Shown here: positions 34,902-44,362 of the stretch, piece after piece
How positions within the stretch are numbered: the stretch's first letter is position 1
Layout: every line of letters starts with the position of its first letter
DNA from: Curtobacterium sp. 9128
GTDB lineage: Bacteria; Actinomycetota; Actinomycetes; Actinomycetales; Microbacteriaceae
DNA: 64,000 bases
Reading direction: 5' to 3'
NCBI RefSeq assembly: GCF_900086645.1
Contig: NZ_LT576451.1
Span: forward strand, 2,232,001 to 2,296,000
Program-made: the position numbers and the translations under genes
The notes under the pieces: model-generated
What the model was told of the DNA's origin: nothing
The model's input: only the letters and a program-made list of their open reading frames with translations
Databases searched by the model: none

Positions 34902-36259
34902 CCACGAAGCGTCAGGTCCACCTCGCCGCGCACTTCCCCGGCGTCAACAACACGACCGTGTGGAGCGACGACCGGGCCGAGAGCCAGATCGCCTTCTCGT
35001 CGTTCGAGCACTTCGCGACGAACGCCGAGCGCGGGTTCTTCGACTACCTGTTCCTCGCCGAGGGGCTCCGGCTCCGCGAGCAGAAGGGCCGCATCCACGA
35101 CCTCGACGTCGTCGGTCGACCGAACACGCTCGCGATCCTCGCCGCCCTGGCCGGGGTGACCGACCACATCGGGCTCGTCGGCACGCTGCAGACCACGTTC
35201 AACGAACCCGTCGAACTGGCGAAGCAACTCGCGACCCTTGACCACCTGACCGGTGGCCGCGCCGGCTGGAACGTCGTCACGAGCTCCGATGCCTTCCACG
35301 GCGCGAACTTCCGTCGCGGTGGCTTCCTCGACCCGGCTGACCGGTACACGCGGGCCGCCGAGTTCGTCGACGTCGCCCGGGAGCTCTGGGACTCGTGGCG
35401 CACCGACGCGGTCGTGGCGGACCGCGCTGCCGGACGGTTCGCCGACCGGTCCCGGATCCGCGACGTCGACCACCACGGCCCGCAGTTCGACGTCAGTGGC
35501 ACGTTCCCGGTCCCGCGGAGTCCGCAGGGGCACCCCGTGGTCGTGCAGGCCGGTGACTCCGACGAGGGCCGGGACCTCGCCGCGAGCCGCGCCGACGTGA
35601 TCTTCTCGCTGCACACCGAGTTCGCCGACGCGCAGGGCTTCTACCGCGACGTCGCCGCTCGGCTCGAACGCGTCGGCCGCTCGGAGGACGAGCTGCTCAT
35701 CCTTCCTGGCGCGACCTTCGTGCTCGGCGACACCGCGGCGGACGCCGAGGAACGAGCCAGGGCGATCCGGCGGGCGCAGGTCAGCCCGGCCACGGCGATC
35801 GCGTTCCTCGAGCAGGTGTGGAACCGCGACCTCTCCTCCTACGACGTGGACGGCCCGCTGCCCGACGTCGAGCCGGACCTCGACGGCGCCGCGATCACCC
35901 GTGGTCGTGCACGCCACACCCGGGACGTCCCCGCGCTCGTGCAGGGTTGGCGGGACCGTGCAGAGGCCGAGCGACTGTCCATCCGGGACCTCGTGATCGA
36001 GGTCTCGACCCGCGGCGGGTTCGTCGGGACGCCGTCGCACATCGCGGCGGAGATCGACCGGTACGTCCAGGAGCGCGCGACCGACGGGTTCGTCGTCGTG
36101 CCGCACACGAACCCCTACGGGCTCGACGACTTCGTCGACCGTGTGGTCCCGCTGCTGCAGGAGCGTGGCGTGTACCGCTCGTCGTACGAGGACGGTGCCA
36201 CCCTGCGCGAGACCCTCGGACTGCCCGGCATCCGGACGAGCCGCGAGGTGCTCGCATGA
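34898..36259 (+). CDS. LLM class FMN-dependent monooxygenase (NtaA/DszA type)
   Basis: A 453-residue monooxygenase. It has the head VHLAAHFPGVNNTTVWSD, YLFLAEGLRL, LDHLTGGRAGWNVVTSSDAF, RYTRAAEFVDVARELWDSW, VPRSPQGHPVVVQAGDSDEG and GTPSHIAAEIDRYVQE, in the usual NtaA order. GWNVVTS keeps the FMN-binding Asn. Relatives include nitrilotriacetate, dibenzothiophene-sulfone and N-acetyl-S-alkylcysteine monooxygenases. It is coupled to both neighbours by 4-bp overlaps. Confidence 0.92.
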   Translation: MTTKRQVHLAAHFPGVNNTTVWSDDRAESQIAFSSFEHFATNAERGFFDYLFLAEGLRLREQKGRIHDLDVVGRPNTLAILAALAGVTDHIGLVGTLQTTFNEPVELAKQLATLDHLTGGRAGWNVVTSSDAFHGANFRRGGFLDPADRYTRAAEFVDVARELWDSWRTDAVVADRAAGRFADRSRIRDVDHHGPQFDVSGTFPVPRSPQGHPVVVQAGDSDEGRDLAASRADVIFSLHTEFADAQGFYRDVAARLERVGRSEDELLILPGATFVLGDTAADAEERARAIRRAQVSPATAIAFLEQVWNRDLSSYDVDGPLPDVEPDLDGAAITRGRARHTRDVPALVQGWRDRAEAERLSIRDLVIEVSTRGGFVGTPSHIAAEIDRYVQERATDGFVVVPHTNPYGLDDFVDRVVPLLQERGVYRSSYEDGATLRETLGLPGIRTSREVLA

Positions 36260-37272
36260 GCATCGGCAGCCTCGCCATCCTGGTCCCCGGCAACTTCGAG
36301 GACGACGACCCAGCGGCCGGCCTCGAGTCGACGCTGGAGCTCTTCGCGACCGCCGAGCGTCTCGGCGTCGACGGCGCCTGGGTCCGGCACCGGCACCTCG
36401 AACACGGCATCGGCTCCGCCGCGGTGTTCCTCGCCGCGGCGTCCCAGCGCACGAGGAGCATCGAGCTCGGTGTCGCGGTCGTCCCGATCGGGTGGGAGAG
36501 CCCGTTCCGGCTCGCCGAGGACTTCTCGCTCGCCGACGTGCTGTCCGGCGGCAGGGTCCAGGTCGGGCTGTCCACCGGCACCCCGCACGCCGACCTCCTC
36601 GGGGACCTGGTGTTCGACGGCGACTGGCGCTCCTTCGACCTCGGCTACGGCCGGGTGACCCGGTTCGTCGAGAACCTGCGCGGGTCGTTCCTCGGCGACG
36701 CAGACACCGTCATCGCCAGCCCGGGGAACGTCCAGCGCCCCAGACTGCAGCCGTACGCTCCCGGACTCGCCGACCGGGTCTGGTACGGCGCCGGGTCGCT
36801 CCGGTCCGCGGAGTTCGCCGGCCGCAGCGGCCTGAACCTGCTCATCGGGAACCTGACCTCCGGCGAGGGCACCGACGACTACGGCACGGCCCAGCGGAAC
36901 CAGCTGCTGGCGTACCGGGCAGCGCTGCCCGACGGCGTCGAGCCCCGTGTCGCCTGGGGCCGCTGCCTGGTCCCCACCGACTCCGCCGACCGGGCGTCGC
37001 GCGAGCGGTACGCCTCGTGGCGTGACTCCCGGCTCGCGCGGCAGACCGCGCCGCAGGGACCTCGTCGCACCCTGTTCTCCGCGGACCTCGTCGGCACGTC
37101 GGAGCAGATCGTCGAGCAGCTCGTGCACGACGCCACCCTCGCCGAGGTCGACGAGTTCCGCATCGAGCTGCCCTACGAGTTCGCCGCCGACGAGTACGAG
37201 CAGATCGTCACCGACGTCGTCGAGCACGTCGCCCCCGAACTCGGCTGGGTCCCCACGGTGGTCACCGCATGA
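36256..37272 (+). CDS. LLM class flavin-dependent oxidoreductase (alkanal/MsnO-like group)
   Basis: A 338-residue luciferase-like protein. Typical segments are AILVPGNFEDDDPAAGLE, TRSIELGVAVVPIGWESPFR, LADVLSGGRVQVGLSTGTPH and GTSEQIVEQLVHD. The length and LADVLSGGRVQVG block match the single-barrel LLM group rather than the longer NtaA type, so the operon encodes two kinds of LLM enzyme. The start is ATG 36256 in an ATGA overlap. It directly precedes the importer genes. Confidence 0.9.
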   Translation: MSIGSLAILVPGNFEDDDPAAGLESTLELFATAERLGVDGAWVRHRHLEHGIGSAAVFLAAASQRTRSIELGVAVVPIGWESPFRLAEDFSLADVLSGGRVQVGLSTGTPHADLLGDLVFDGDWRSFDLGYGRVTRFVENLRGSFLGDADTVIASPGNVQRPRLQPYAPGLADRVWYGAGSLRSAEFAGRSGLNLLIGNLTSGEGTDDYGTAQRNQLLAYRAALPDGVEPRVAWGRCLVPTDSADRASRERYASWRDSRLARQTAPQGPRRTLFSADLVGTSEQIVEQLVHDATLAEVDEFRIELPYEFAADEYEQIVTDVVEHVAPELGWVPTVVTA

Positions 37273-38258
37273 CCCGGTACGTCCTGTCGCGCGTCGGCCA
37301 GGCGGTGCTCGTGCTGTGGGCGGCCTGGACGATCTCGTTCTTCGTCCTCTACGTCCTGCCGAGCGACCCCGCGCGGATCCTCGTGGGCCCTGACGCGACC
37401 GACGTCACGGCGGCCCAGCTCGACGCGCTGCGACACCAGTACGGACTCGACCAGCCGGTCCTCGTGCAGTACGTGCAGCACCTCGGCGCGCTGTTCACCG
37501 GCGACCTCGGCCGGTCGATCGGCAGCGGTCGCCCGGTCGCCGACGTCATCGGCGAGGCGATCCTGCCCACGGCACAGATCGCACTTACCGGGCTCGTCCT
37601 GGCGATCGTGTTCGGTGGCGGGCTCGCCGTCCTCGCGACCTGGACCAGGAACCGTGCACTCGGACAGTTCCTGCTCCAGCTGCCCCCGGTCGGCGTCGCC
37701 GTCCCCGGGTTCTGGTTCGCGCTGCTCCTCGTGCAGTGGTTCTCCTTCGGCCTGCACCTGTTCCCGGCGTTCGGCGGCGACGGGCCGGCGTCCGTCGTGC
37801 TGCCTGCCGTCACCCTCGCGCTGCCGACCGGCGCGACGATCGCGCAGCTGCTGTCGAAGTCGCTCGTCCAGACCCTGCGCGAGCCGTACGTCGACACCGC
37901 GTACGCGAAGGGCGCCGGCCGGTGGCGCGTGCAGCTCCGGCACGCCCTGAAGAACGCCGCGCTGCCCGCTCTCACCGTCACGGGACTCATCGTCGGGCAG
38001 CTGTTCTCCGGCACCGTCGTGACCGAGACGGTGTTCTCCCGGCCGGGCCTCGGCCGGGTCACCGCGACCGCGGTCCAGCAGCAGGACATCCCCGTCGTCC
38101 AGGGCATCGTCCTCTTCGCCGCGGCGGTGTTCGTCGTCGTCAACCTCGTCGTCGACCTGGTGTACCCGCTCCTCGACCCGCGTGTCGTCGTGGCGGGCAG
38201 CCGGAGGAAGCTCCGGGAACCGACCGGCGAACCGGCACCCCAGGGGGTCCTCGCATGA
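37269..38258 (+). CDS. Peptide/nickel-type ABC transporter permease (DppB-like)
   Basis: A 329-residue membrane permease with six helices. The N-terminus MTRYVLSRVGQAVLVLWAAW and the periplasmic DQPVLVQYVQHLGALFTGDL are typical of DppB/OppB. The coupling motif is DTAYAKGAGRWRVQLRHALK near residue 215. It pairs with the DppC-like protein encoded next. Four-base overlaps join it to both neighbours. Confidence 0.93.
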   Translation: MTRYVLSRVGQAVLVLWAAWTISFFVLYVLPSDPARILVGPDATDVTAAQLDALRHQYGLDQPVLVQYVQHLGALFTGDLGRSIGSGRPVADVIGEAILPTAQIALTGLVLAIVFGGGLAVLATWTRNRALGQFLLQLPPVGVAVPGFWFALLLVQWFSFGLHLFPAFGGDGPASVVLPAVTLALPTGATIAQLLSKSLVQTLREPYVDTAYAKGAGRWRVQLRHALKNAALPALTVTGLIVGQLFSGTVVTETVFSRPGLGRVTATAVQQQDIPVVQGIVLFAAAVFVVVNLVVDLVYPLLDPRVVVAGSRRKLREPTGEPAPQGVLA

Positions 38259-39145
38259 CCGAGACCACACAGCTCGCGATCGGCGGCCGGACGGCCGTCC
38301 TCAGCGACCGGGTCCCCGGTCGCGGGACGACGCTCCGTGTGCTCGTCGCCCGCCCCACGCTGACCGTCGCGCTCGTCTGGCTGGCGCTCGTCGTCATCGC
38401 CGCGTTCCTCCCAGGAGCGCTCACCTCCCACGACGCCCTCGCCGCCGACCCCGCGGCGAAGCTCACCGCACCAGGTGCCGCGCACTGGTTCGGCACCGAC
38501 CAGCTCGGCCGTGACCTGTACGCACGCGTCGTGCACGGCACTGCGCTCACGCTGCAGGCGGCGGTGCTCGCGATCGTCATCGGTCTCGTCGGCGGGTCGC
38601 TCGTCGGCCTCGTCGCCGGGTTCGTCGGCGGGGTGGTCGACGCCGTGCTCATGCGGATCGCGGACGTCCTGCTCGCGATCCCGAGCCTGTTGCTCTCGCT
38701 CACCATCGTGACGGTGCTCGGATTCGGCACCGCGAACGTCGCGGTGGCCGTCGGCGTCGCGAGCATCGCCACGATCGCCCGCATCATGCGCTCCGAGGTG
38801 GTCAGGGTCCGCACAGCGCAGTACGTCGAAGCCGCGGCCGCCGGAGGCAACCGCTGGTGGCGGGTGCTCGCCGTGCACGTGCTGCCGAACGCTGCCGGGC
38901 CGGTGCTCGTCCTCGCCGCGCTGGAGTTCGGGACCGCGATCCTCGCCGTCTCGAGCCTGAGCTTCCTCGGCTACGGCGCACAGCCGCCGGCACCGGAGTG
39001 GGGCTCGCTCGTCGCCACCGGTCGCGACTTCATCGCGACGTCGTGGTGGCTCACCACGATCCCCGGTCTCGTCATCGCGGTGACGGTCCTCGCCGGCAAC
39101 CGCGTGGCCCGTGCCCTCGACACCGAACGGCGGGCCGTCCGATGA
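38255..39145 (+). CDS. Peptide/nickel-type ABC transporter permease (DppC-like)
   Basis: A 296-residue permease. HWFGTDQLGRDLYARVVHGT is the hallmark DppC segment near residue 75, and EAAAAGGNRWWRVLAVHVLP is the EAA coupling loop. The end, FLGYGAQPPAPEWGSLVATG, is also typical. Start ATG 38255 sits in the ATGA overlap with the DppB-like gene. Confidence 0.93.
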   Translation: MTETTQLAIGGRTAVLSDRVPGRGTTLRVLVARPTLTVALVWLALVVIAAFLPGALTSHDALAADPAAKLTAPGAAHWFGTDQLGRDLYARVVHGTALTLQAAVLAIVIGLVGGSLVGLVAGFVGGVVDAVLMRIADVLLAIPSLLLSLTIVTVLGFGTANVAVAVGVASIATIARIMRSEVVRVRTAQYVEAAAAGGNRWWRVLAVHVLPNAAGPVLVLAALEFGTAILAVSSLSFLGYGAQPPAPEWGSLVATGRDFIATSWWLTTIPGLVIAVTVLAGNRVARALDTERRAVR

Positions 39146-40830
39146 GCCTCCTCACCATCAGGGACCTGTCCGTCGACCACGGACACGGCGCGTCCCGGCG
39201 CACGACGCTCCACGGGATCTCCCTCGACGTCGGACGCGGAGAGCGCGTCGCGATCGTCGGCGAGTCCGGTTCGGGCAAGTCGACGACGGCCCAGGCCGTC
39301 CTCCGGCTCCTGCCCGCCGCGGCGACGCTGACGGGAGGCTCGGTGCGGCTCGCCGGGGCCGGCGCCGGTTCCGGAGACCTGGACCTGGTGACGGCGACCG
39401 ACGCCGAGGTGCGTGGCGTCCGCGGGCTGCGCGTCGGCTTCGTGCCGCAGGACCCGACCGTGTCGCTCAACCCGGTCACCCGGGTCGGCGCCCAGGTCGC
39501 GGAGGTCCTCGCCATCCACGGCATCGCCACCGGGGCCGAGGCTGCTGCGCGCGCGGTCGAGGAGCTGCGCCGTGCGGGGATCGGCCGCCCGGAACTCCGT
39601 GCACGGCAGTACCCGCACGAGCTCTCCGGCGGGATGCGCCAGCGGGTGCTCATCGCGATCGCCCTGATCGGCGACCCGGAGCTCCTCGTCGCGGACGAAC
39701 CGACGAGCGCCCTCGACGTCACCGTGCAGCGGACGATCCTCGACCACCTGGACCGGCTCGTCGCCGAGCGGGGGACCAGCGTCCTCTTCATCACCCACGA
39801 CCTCGGGGTGGCCGCGGACCGGTCGGACCGGATCGTCGTGCTGTCCGAAGGACGGATCGTCGAGCAGGGAACGCCAGACGAGGTGCTCGGCTCCCCACGC
39901 GAGCCGTACACCCGAGCCCTGATCGCCGCTGCGCCGAGTCTCGACGACCTGACCGTGACCGCCCGGGCCGAGCCGAGCCTCCCGACCGGCGTTGCCGGAC
40001 CCGTCGACCACCTGGTGGTCGCGACGGGGCTGCGGAAGACCTTCGGGCACGTCCCCGCCGTCGACGGCGTCGACGTGTCCGTGCCTCGCGGGCGCACGCT
40101 CGCGCTGGTGGGGGAGTCCGGCTCGGGGAAGTCGACGACCGCGCGACTGATCCTCGGCCTGGAACGACGCGACGAGGGCACCGTGCTGTTCGACGGCGAG
40201 CCCGTCGGGCGACGAGGTGCCGCGCTCCGTGCGTTCCGGCGCCGGGCGCAGATCGTCCAGCAGAACCCGTACGCGGCGCTGCACCCGCGGCTGTCCGTGG
40301 AGTCCGTCGTCGCCGATCCGCTCGCCGCGTTCGGCGTCGGCTCCCGACGGACCCGCGCCGCACGTGCGCGGGAGCTCGTCGACCTCGTCGCCCTCCCCGC
40401 CTCGGTGCTCAGGCGACGTGCGGACGAACTCTCCGGCGGGCAGCGGCAGCGCGTGGCGATCGCCCGTGCGCTGGCGCTCGACCCGTCGTTCGTCGTCCTC
40501 GACGAGCCGGTCTCGGCACTCGACGTGTCGGTCCAGGCCCAGGTCCTCGACCTGCTCGCCGAGCTGCAGGAACAGCTCGGCGTCTCCTACCTGTTCATCT
40601 CGCACGACCTGGCCGTCGTCCGTCGCATCGCACACGAGGTGTCCGTCCTCCGTGGCGGCCGCGTGGTCGAGCACGGCGACGTCGCCCAGGTCCTGCACGA
40701 CCCGCAGCACGACTACACGCGTGCGCTGCTCGACGCGATCCCCGGTCGGTCCCGGCGCGCGGCACCCGATCTCGGCGTCACCGACGTCGCCGGCGTCACC
40801 GACGTCGTCACCCCCGAAGGAGCACGATGA
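39142..40830 (+). CDS. Fused two-domain ABC ATPase (DppD-DppF fusion)
   Basis: A 562-residue protein with two complete ATPase modules. Each has Walker A GESGSGKST (about residues 39 and 323), a signature (LSGGMRQRVLIAIAL and [15 protein letters not shown]) and Walker B ([12 protein letters not shown] and FVVLDEPVSALD). The fusion replaces the usual separate DppD and DppF and powers the two permeases encoded upstream. The ends EPYTRALIAAAP and HDYTRALLDAIPGRS are oligopeptide-type C-termini. Overlaps of 4 bp on both sides. Confidence 0.94.
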   Translation: MSLLTIRDLSVDHGHGASRRTTLHGISLDVGRGERVAIVGESGSGKSTTAQAVLRLLPAAATLTGGSVRLAGAGAGSGDLDLVTATDAEVRGVRGLRVGFVPQDPTVSLNPVTRVGAQVAEVLAIHGIATGAEAAARAVEELRRAGIGRPELRARQYPHELSGGMRQRVLIAIALIGDPELLVADEPTSALDVTVQRTILDHLDRLVAERGTSVLFITHDLGVAADRSDRIVVLSEGRIVEQGTPDEVLGSPREPYTRALIAAAPSLDDLTVTARAEPSLPTGVAGPVDHLVVATGLRKTFGHVPAVDGVDVSVPRGRTLALVGESGSGKSTTARLILGLERRDEGTVLFDGEPVGRRGAALRAFRRRAQIVQQNPYAALHPRLSVESVVADPLAAFGVGSRRTRAARARELVDLVALPASVLRRRADELSGGQRQRVAIARALALDPSFVVLDEPVSALDVSVQAQVLDLLAELQEQLGVSYLFISHDLAVVRRIAHEVSVLRGGRVVEHGDVAQVLHDPQHDYTRALLDAIPGRSRRAAPDLGVTDVAGVTDVVTPEGAR

Positions 40831-42452
40831 CCACCGCACGAACCCCGTACCGACTGGTGGCCGCGATCGCGGCCGGCACCGCGGCGGCCCTCGTCATGGC
40901 CGGCTGCTCGTCGGGCAGCACGGCGTCGTCCTCGTCGTCCTCGAAGCCGGTGGACGGCGGCGACCTGACCTACGCGATCGCGAACGACCCGATCTCGCTG
41001 AACCCGTCCGGCACCGGCGCCGGGAACGACACGCTCGCGATCACCCGGCAGCTCGTCGACTCGCTGCTCTGGCAGGACCCGTCGGACGGGTCGCTCAAGC
41101 CGTGGCTCGCGACGAAGTACACCGCGAACGACGACGCCACGCGCTTCACGTTCGACCTGCGCTCCGGCGTCACGTTCTCGGACGGCACCCGGTTCGACGC
41201 GACCGCCGTCAAGGACACCTTCGACGACATCGCCGCAGCAGGGGCCGCGAGCACCGCCGCGTCGTCCTTCTCCGGTTACAGCGGGACGAAGGTCGTCGAC
41301 GACGACACCGTCGAGGTCGACTTCGACCAGCCGAACGCCGCCTTCCCGAACGCCACGTCCTCGGTCGCACTCGGGATCGTCTCGCCCGGCACGACGAAGG
41401 TGCCGTTCGACGACCGGTCGACCGGGTCCGAGGTCGTCGGGACCGGGCCGTTCACGCTCAGCTCGTACACGAAGAACACGTCGACCGTCCTCACCAAGCG
41501 CAAGGGGTACGACTGGGGGCCGGCCGCACGGACGAACGCCGGAGCGGCACACCTGTCGAAGGTGACGTTCCAGGTCGTCCCCGAGGCGAGCGTCCGCTCG
41601 GGCAGCCTGCAGTCCGGTCAGCTGGACGCCATCAGCAGTGTGCAGCCGAGCGACACGGACTCCCTGAAGACCCAGTTCGACCTGGTCACGCGGGCGAACC
41701 CCGGGCAGGTGTTCGGGCTGACCTTCAACCAGGAGCGGCCGCTCGTCGCCGACGTCGCCGTCCGCAAGGCGATCGCGCAGGCGGTCGACCCGAAGACCGT
41801 CAGGGACACCTCGCTCAACTCCCTCTTCAAGGTCGCGACGTCCGTGCTCGGTTCGACGACGCCCGGGTACACCGACACGTCCTCGTCGCTCCGGTACGAC
41901 CCGTCGGCGGCATCGGCCGCGCTGACCGACGCCGGCTGGGTGGAGGGCTCCGACGGCATCCGCGCGAAGGACGGCCGGAAGCTGCAGCTCAAGCTGATCT
42001 GGATCACGAACTTCGGTCCGAACCAGACGTCCCTGGAGCTCATCCAGCAGGAGCTCGAGAAGGTCGGCGTCGGGCTCACGCTCGAGAGCGGCACCGTCCC
42101 GCAGTACCTCGCGAACCTCGGCAGCGGTGACTGGGACCTCGCGTGGGACAACAACTCGCGCGCGGACGGCGACGTCCTCCGCTCGAAGTTCTCGAGCAGT
42201 GGCGCCCAGTCGATCGGAGCTTCAGACGCCACGCTCGATGCCCTCTTCCAGAAGGAGCTCTCACAGTCCTCACCCACCGACCGCGACGCGACCTTCGCCG
42301 AGATCCAGGAGCGCATCGCGTCCCAGGCCGACTTCGTCCCCGTCCACGAGCTGACGAGCATCATCGCCACCGCGAAGGACGTGCACGGCATCGCGTACGG
42401 GGCGGACACCCGGCTCGACCAGCTCACCGGCGCCTGGAAGGACGCATCGTGA
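40827..42452 (+). CDS. ABC transporter solute-binding lipoprotein, family 5
   Basis: A 541-residue extracellular binding protein. The Sec leader ends in the lipobox LVMAGCSSG, followed by a Ser-rich linker. The mature part starts GGDLTYAIANDPISLNPS and contains the family-5 blocks FTFDLRSGVTFSDGTRFDAT, VVGTGPFTL and VRKAIAQAVDP. The family binds peptides, nickel chelates or other small ligands. Because it is surrounded by flavin monooxygenases, the ligand is probably their substrate rather than a simple dietary peptide. Confidence 0.93.
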   Translation: MTTARTPYRLVAAIAAGTAAALVMAGCSSGSTASSSSSSKPVDGGDLTYAIANDPISLNPSGTGAGNDTLAITRQLVDSLLWQDPSDGSLKPWLATKYTANDDATRFTFDLRSGVTFSDGTRFDATAVKDTFDDIAAAGAASTAASSFSGYSGTKVVDDDTVEVDFDQPNAAFPNATSSVALGIVSPGTTKVPFDDRSTGSEVVGTGPFTLSSYTKNTSTVLTKRKGYDWGPAARTNAGAAHLSKVTFQVVPEASVRSGSLQSGQLDAISSVQPSDTDSLKTQFDLVTRANPGQVFGLTFNQERPLVADVAVRKAIAQAVDPKTVRDTSLNSLFKVATSVLGSTTPGYTDTSSSLRYDPSAASAALTDAGWVEGSDGIRAKDGRKLQLKLIWITNFGPNQTSLELIQQELEKVGVGLTLESGTVPQYLANLGSGDWDLAWDNNSRADGDVLRSKFSSSGAQSIGASDATLDALFQKELSQSSPTDRDATFAEIQERIASQADFVPVHELTSIIATAKDVHGIAYGADTRLDQLTGAWKDAS

Positions 42453-43591
42453 CCACACCACTCGCCGTCCTCGACCTCGTCCCGGTCAGCGCGGGTTCGA
42501 CCCCCGCCGAGGCGCTCCGCAACACCGTCGACCTCGCCCAGCGCGCTGAACGTGCCGGGTACGCCAGGTACTGGCTCGCGGAGCACCACCTCAACCCCGG
42601 GGTCGCCGGCAGCGCGCCGAACGTCGTGATCGGGGCGATCGCCGCGGCGACGTCCACGATCCGCGTCGGCAGCGCCGCCACCCTCGTCGGGAACCAGCGC
42701 GCGTTGCAGATCGCCGAGACGTTCGGCACGCTCACGGGGCTGTACGGCCCGCGCTTCGACCTCGGGCTCGGCCGGTCGGGTGCTCCGGCACCAGGGACCC
42801 CGAAGCCGCCGTCGCTCGCCCCGCGGTCCGACGAGGTCGTGGACGGGCTGCTCGTCCCCGCGCCGTTCGACTTCCGGATCGCGCCGAACAGCCGGTTCGC
42901 CCTCCAGGGGACGTTGCTCGGGCGGGTCCCCGGCGACGTCGACGCGTTCGAGGGTGAGGTGTCGCTCCTCAGGGCCTTCCTCGCGGGCACGTACGAGCCC
43001 GGCGGCGCGGACGGCGGGTCGGTCGTCGACGCCACGCCCGCTGCCGGCGCCGATGTCGAGCTCTGGGTGCACGGGTCGACCGGCGGGGAGAGCGCGCGGA
43101 TCGCCGGCGCGCTCGGGTTGCCCTACGGCGCGAACTACCACACGTCGCCGGGCACGGTCCTGGCGTCGGTGGAGGCCTACCGTTCGGCGTTCCGGCCTGG
43201 GGTCCTGCCGGCGCCGCACGTCGTCGTGTCGGCTGATGTCGTCGTCGCGGACACCGACGCCGAGGCCGCGCGCCTCGGCTCGGGCTACGCGGCGTGGGTG
43301 CACTCGATCCGCTCGGGCGTGGGAGCGATCGCGTACCCGTCGCCGGCCGACGGGGCGGTGCTCGACGCCGAGGTCGCCTCCTCGGTCGGTGACCGGCTGG
43401 CGACCCGGTTCGTCGGCGCGCCGCCGGAGGTTGTCTCGCGGCTCGAGACGCTCCGCCGGGTGACGGGAGCGGACGAGCTGCTCGTCACGACGATCACGCA
43501 CGAGCACGCCGACCGCGTGCGCTCGTACGAGCTCCTCGCCGAGGCGTGGGCAGCGCACGAGTCCGCCCCCGAGGCGGTCGCCGCGCGCTGA
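42449..43591 (+). CDS. LLM class flavin-dependent oxidoreductase (MsnO8 family)
   Basis: A 380-residue single-barrel luciferase-like enzyme. LAVLDLVPVSAGSTPAEALR, YWLAEHHLNPGVAGSAPNVV, IRVGSAATLVGNQRALQIAE and FDLGLGRSG are the standard MsnO8-family blocks (AEHH and GxGR). The start GTG 42449 overlaps the binding-protein stop (GTGA). It is the last gene of the coupled series and is followed by the large repeat region. Confidence 0.93.
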   Translation: MTTPLAVLDLVPVSAGSTPAEALRNTVDLAQRAERAGYARYWLAEHHLNPGVAGSAPNVVIGAIAAATSTIRVGSAATLVGNQRALQIAETFGTLTGLYGPRFDLGLGRSGAPAPGTPKPPSLAPRSDEVVDGLLVPAPFDFRIAPNSRFALQGTLLGRVPGDVDAFEGEVSLLRAFLAGTYEPGGADGGSVVDATPAAGADVELWVHGSTGGESARIAGALGLPYGANYHTSPGTVLASVEAYRSAFRPGVLPAPHVVVSADVVVADTDAEAARLGSGYAAWVHSIRSGVGAIAYPSPADGAVLDAEVASSVGDRLATRFVGAPPEVVSRLETLRRVTGADELLVTTITHEHADRVRSYELLAEAWAAHESAPEAVAAR

Positions 43592-43634
43592 GCGCGCCGC
43601 GCTCGGCGCGCTCGGCGTCGGGCGTCGGCTGCGT

Positions 43635-44339
43635 CGAGTGCGCGGAAGTGGTGGCTGGTCCGCGTCTCGGATCGCACCTTCTGCGCACTCGGCCGTCGGC
43701 CGACCGACCTCCCGGCCGAGTGCGCGGATGTGGCGTCGCACCCGACTCGGGAATCGGCCTTTGTGCGCAGTCGTCGCATGAGGCCCGGCCCGGCCACACG
43801 CCGGACGGGAGCCTCGTGACGGTCCGGTCACGAGCCTCCCGTCCGGCATCGAGTGCGCGGAAGTGGTGGCTGGTCAGCGTCTCGGATCGCACCTTCTGCG
43901 CACTCGGCCGGCCGACCGACCGCCCGACCGCCCGGCCGAGTGCGCGGACGCGGTGTCGTACCCGCCCCGGGAATCGGCCTTTGTGCGCACTCGTCGCATG
44001 ATGCCCGGCCCGGCCACATGCAGGACGGGAGGCTCGTGACGGTCCGGTCACAAGCCTCCGGTCCGGCGTCGAGTGCGCGGAAGTGGTGGCTGGTCCGCGT
44101 CTCGGATCGCACCTTCTGCGCACTCGGCCGGCCGGACCCGAGCCTCCCGTCGGGCGCCGAGTGCGCGGACGTGGCGTCGCACCCGACCCGGGAGCCGCCT
44201 TTTGTGCGCACTCGTCCCGTCCGCTGGCGGGCCCGGCTGGATCGCGCACCGCCCCTGCGCACTCGTCGCGCGGATCCGGGGCCGGCCGCACGCCGGACGG
44301 GAGGCTCGTGGCGGCCTGGCCACGAGCCTCCCGTCCGAT
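43635..44339. repeat. Three tandem imperfect repeats of ~215-270 bp in a non-coding region
   Basis: Unit starts, recognised by CGAGTGCGCGGAAGTGG, are at 43635, 43850 and 44070. Each unit contains the same order: that start, CTCGGATCGCACC, TGCGCACTCGG (inverted to the start), a second CGAGTGCGCGGA, TTGTGCGCAxTCG, and a hairpin with GGACGGGAG / CTCCCGTCC. The third unit carries a ~45-bp insert. Frames on both strands give Arg-rich peptides with no domain, so I treat it as non-coding. It fills most of the 960 bp between two convergent genes. Confidence 0.9.
44295..44336. terminator. Hairpin of the GGACGGGAGGC family, last of the repeat region
   Basis: A perfect 18-bp stem beginning GGACGGGAGGCTCGTGGC closes a 6-nt loop (GGCCTG). 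Related hairpins occur at 43803-43844 (one mismatch) and 44023-44064 (degraded right arm) within the tandem units. Together they can stop transcription from the MsnO8-type gene. Confidence 0.75.
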
Positions 44340-44362
44340 GCGTGCCGAGCCCGCCGCCGATG

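Noticed and set aside
43635-44339. Possible CRISPR array
   Set aside because: Units are over 200 bp with internal inverted repeats and no short direct repeats with unique spacers; no cas genes in the window.
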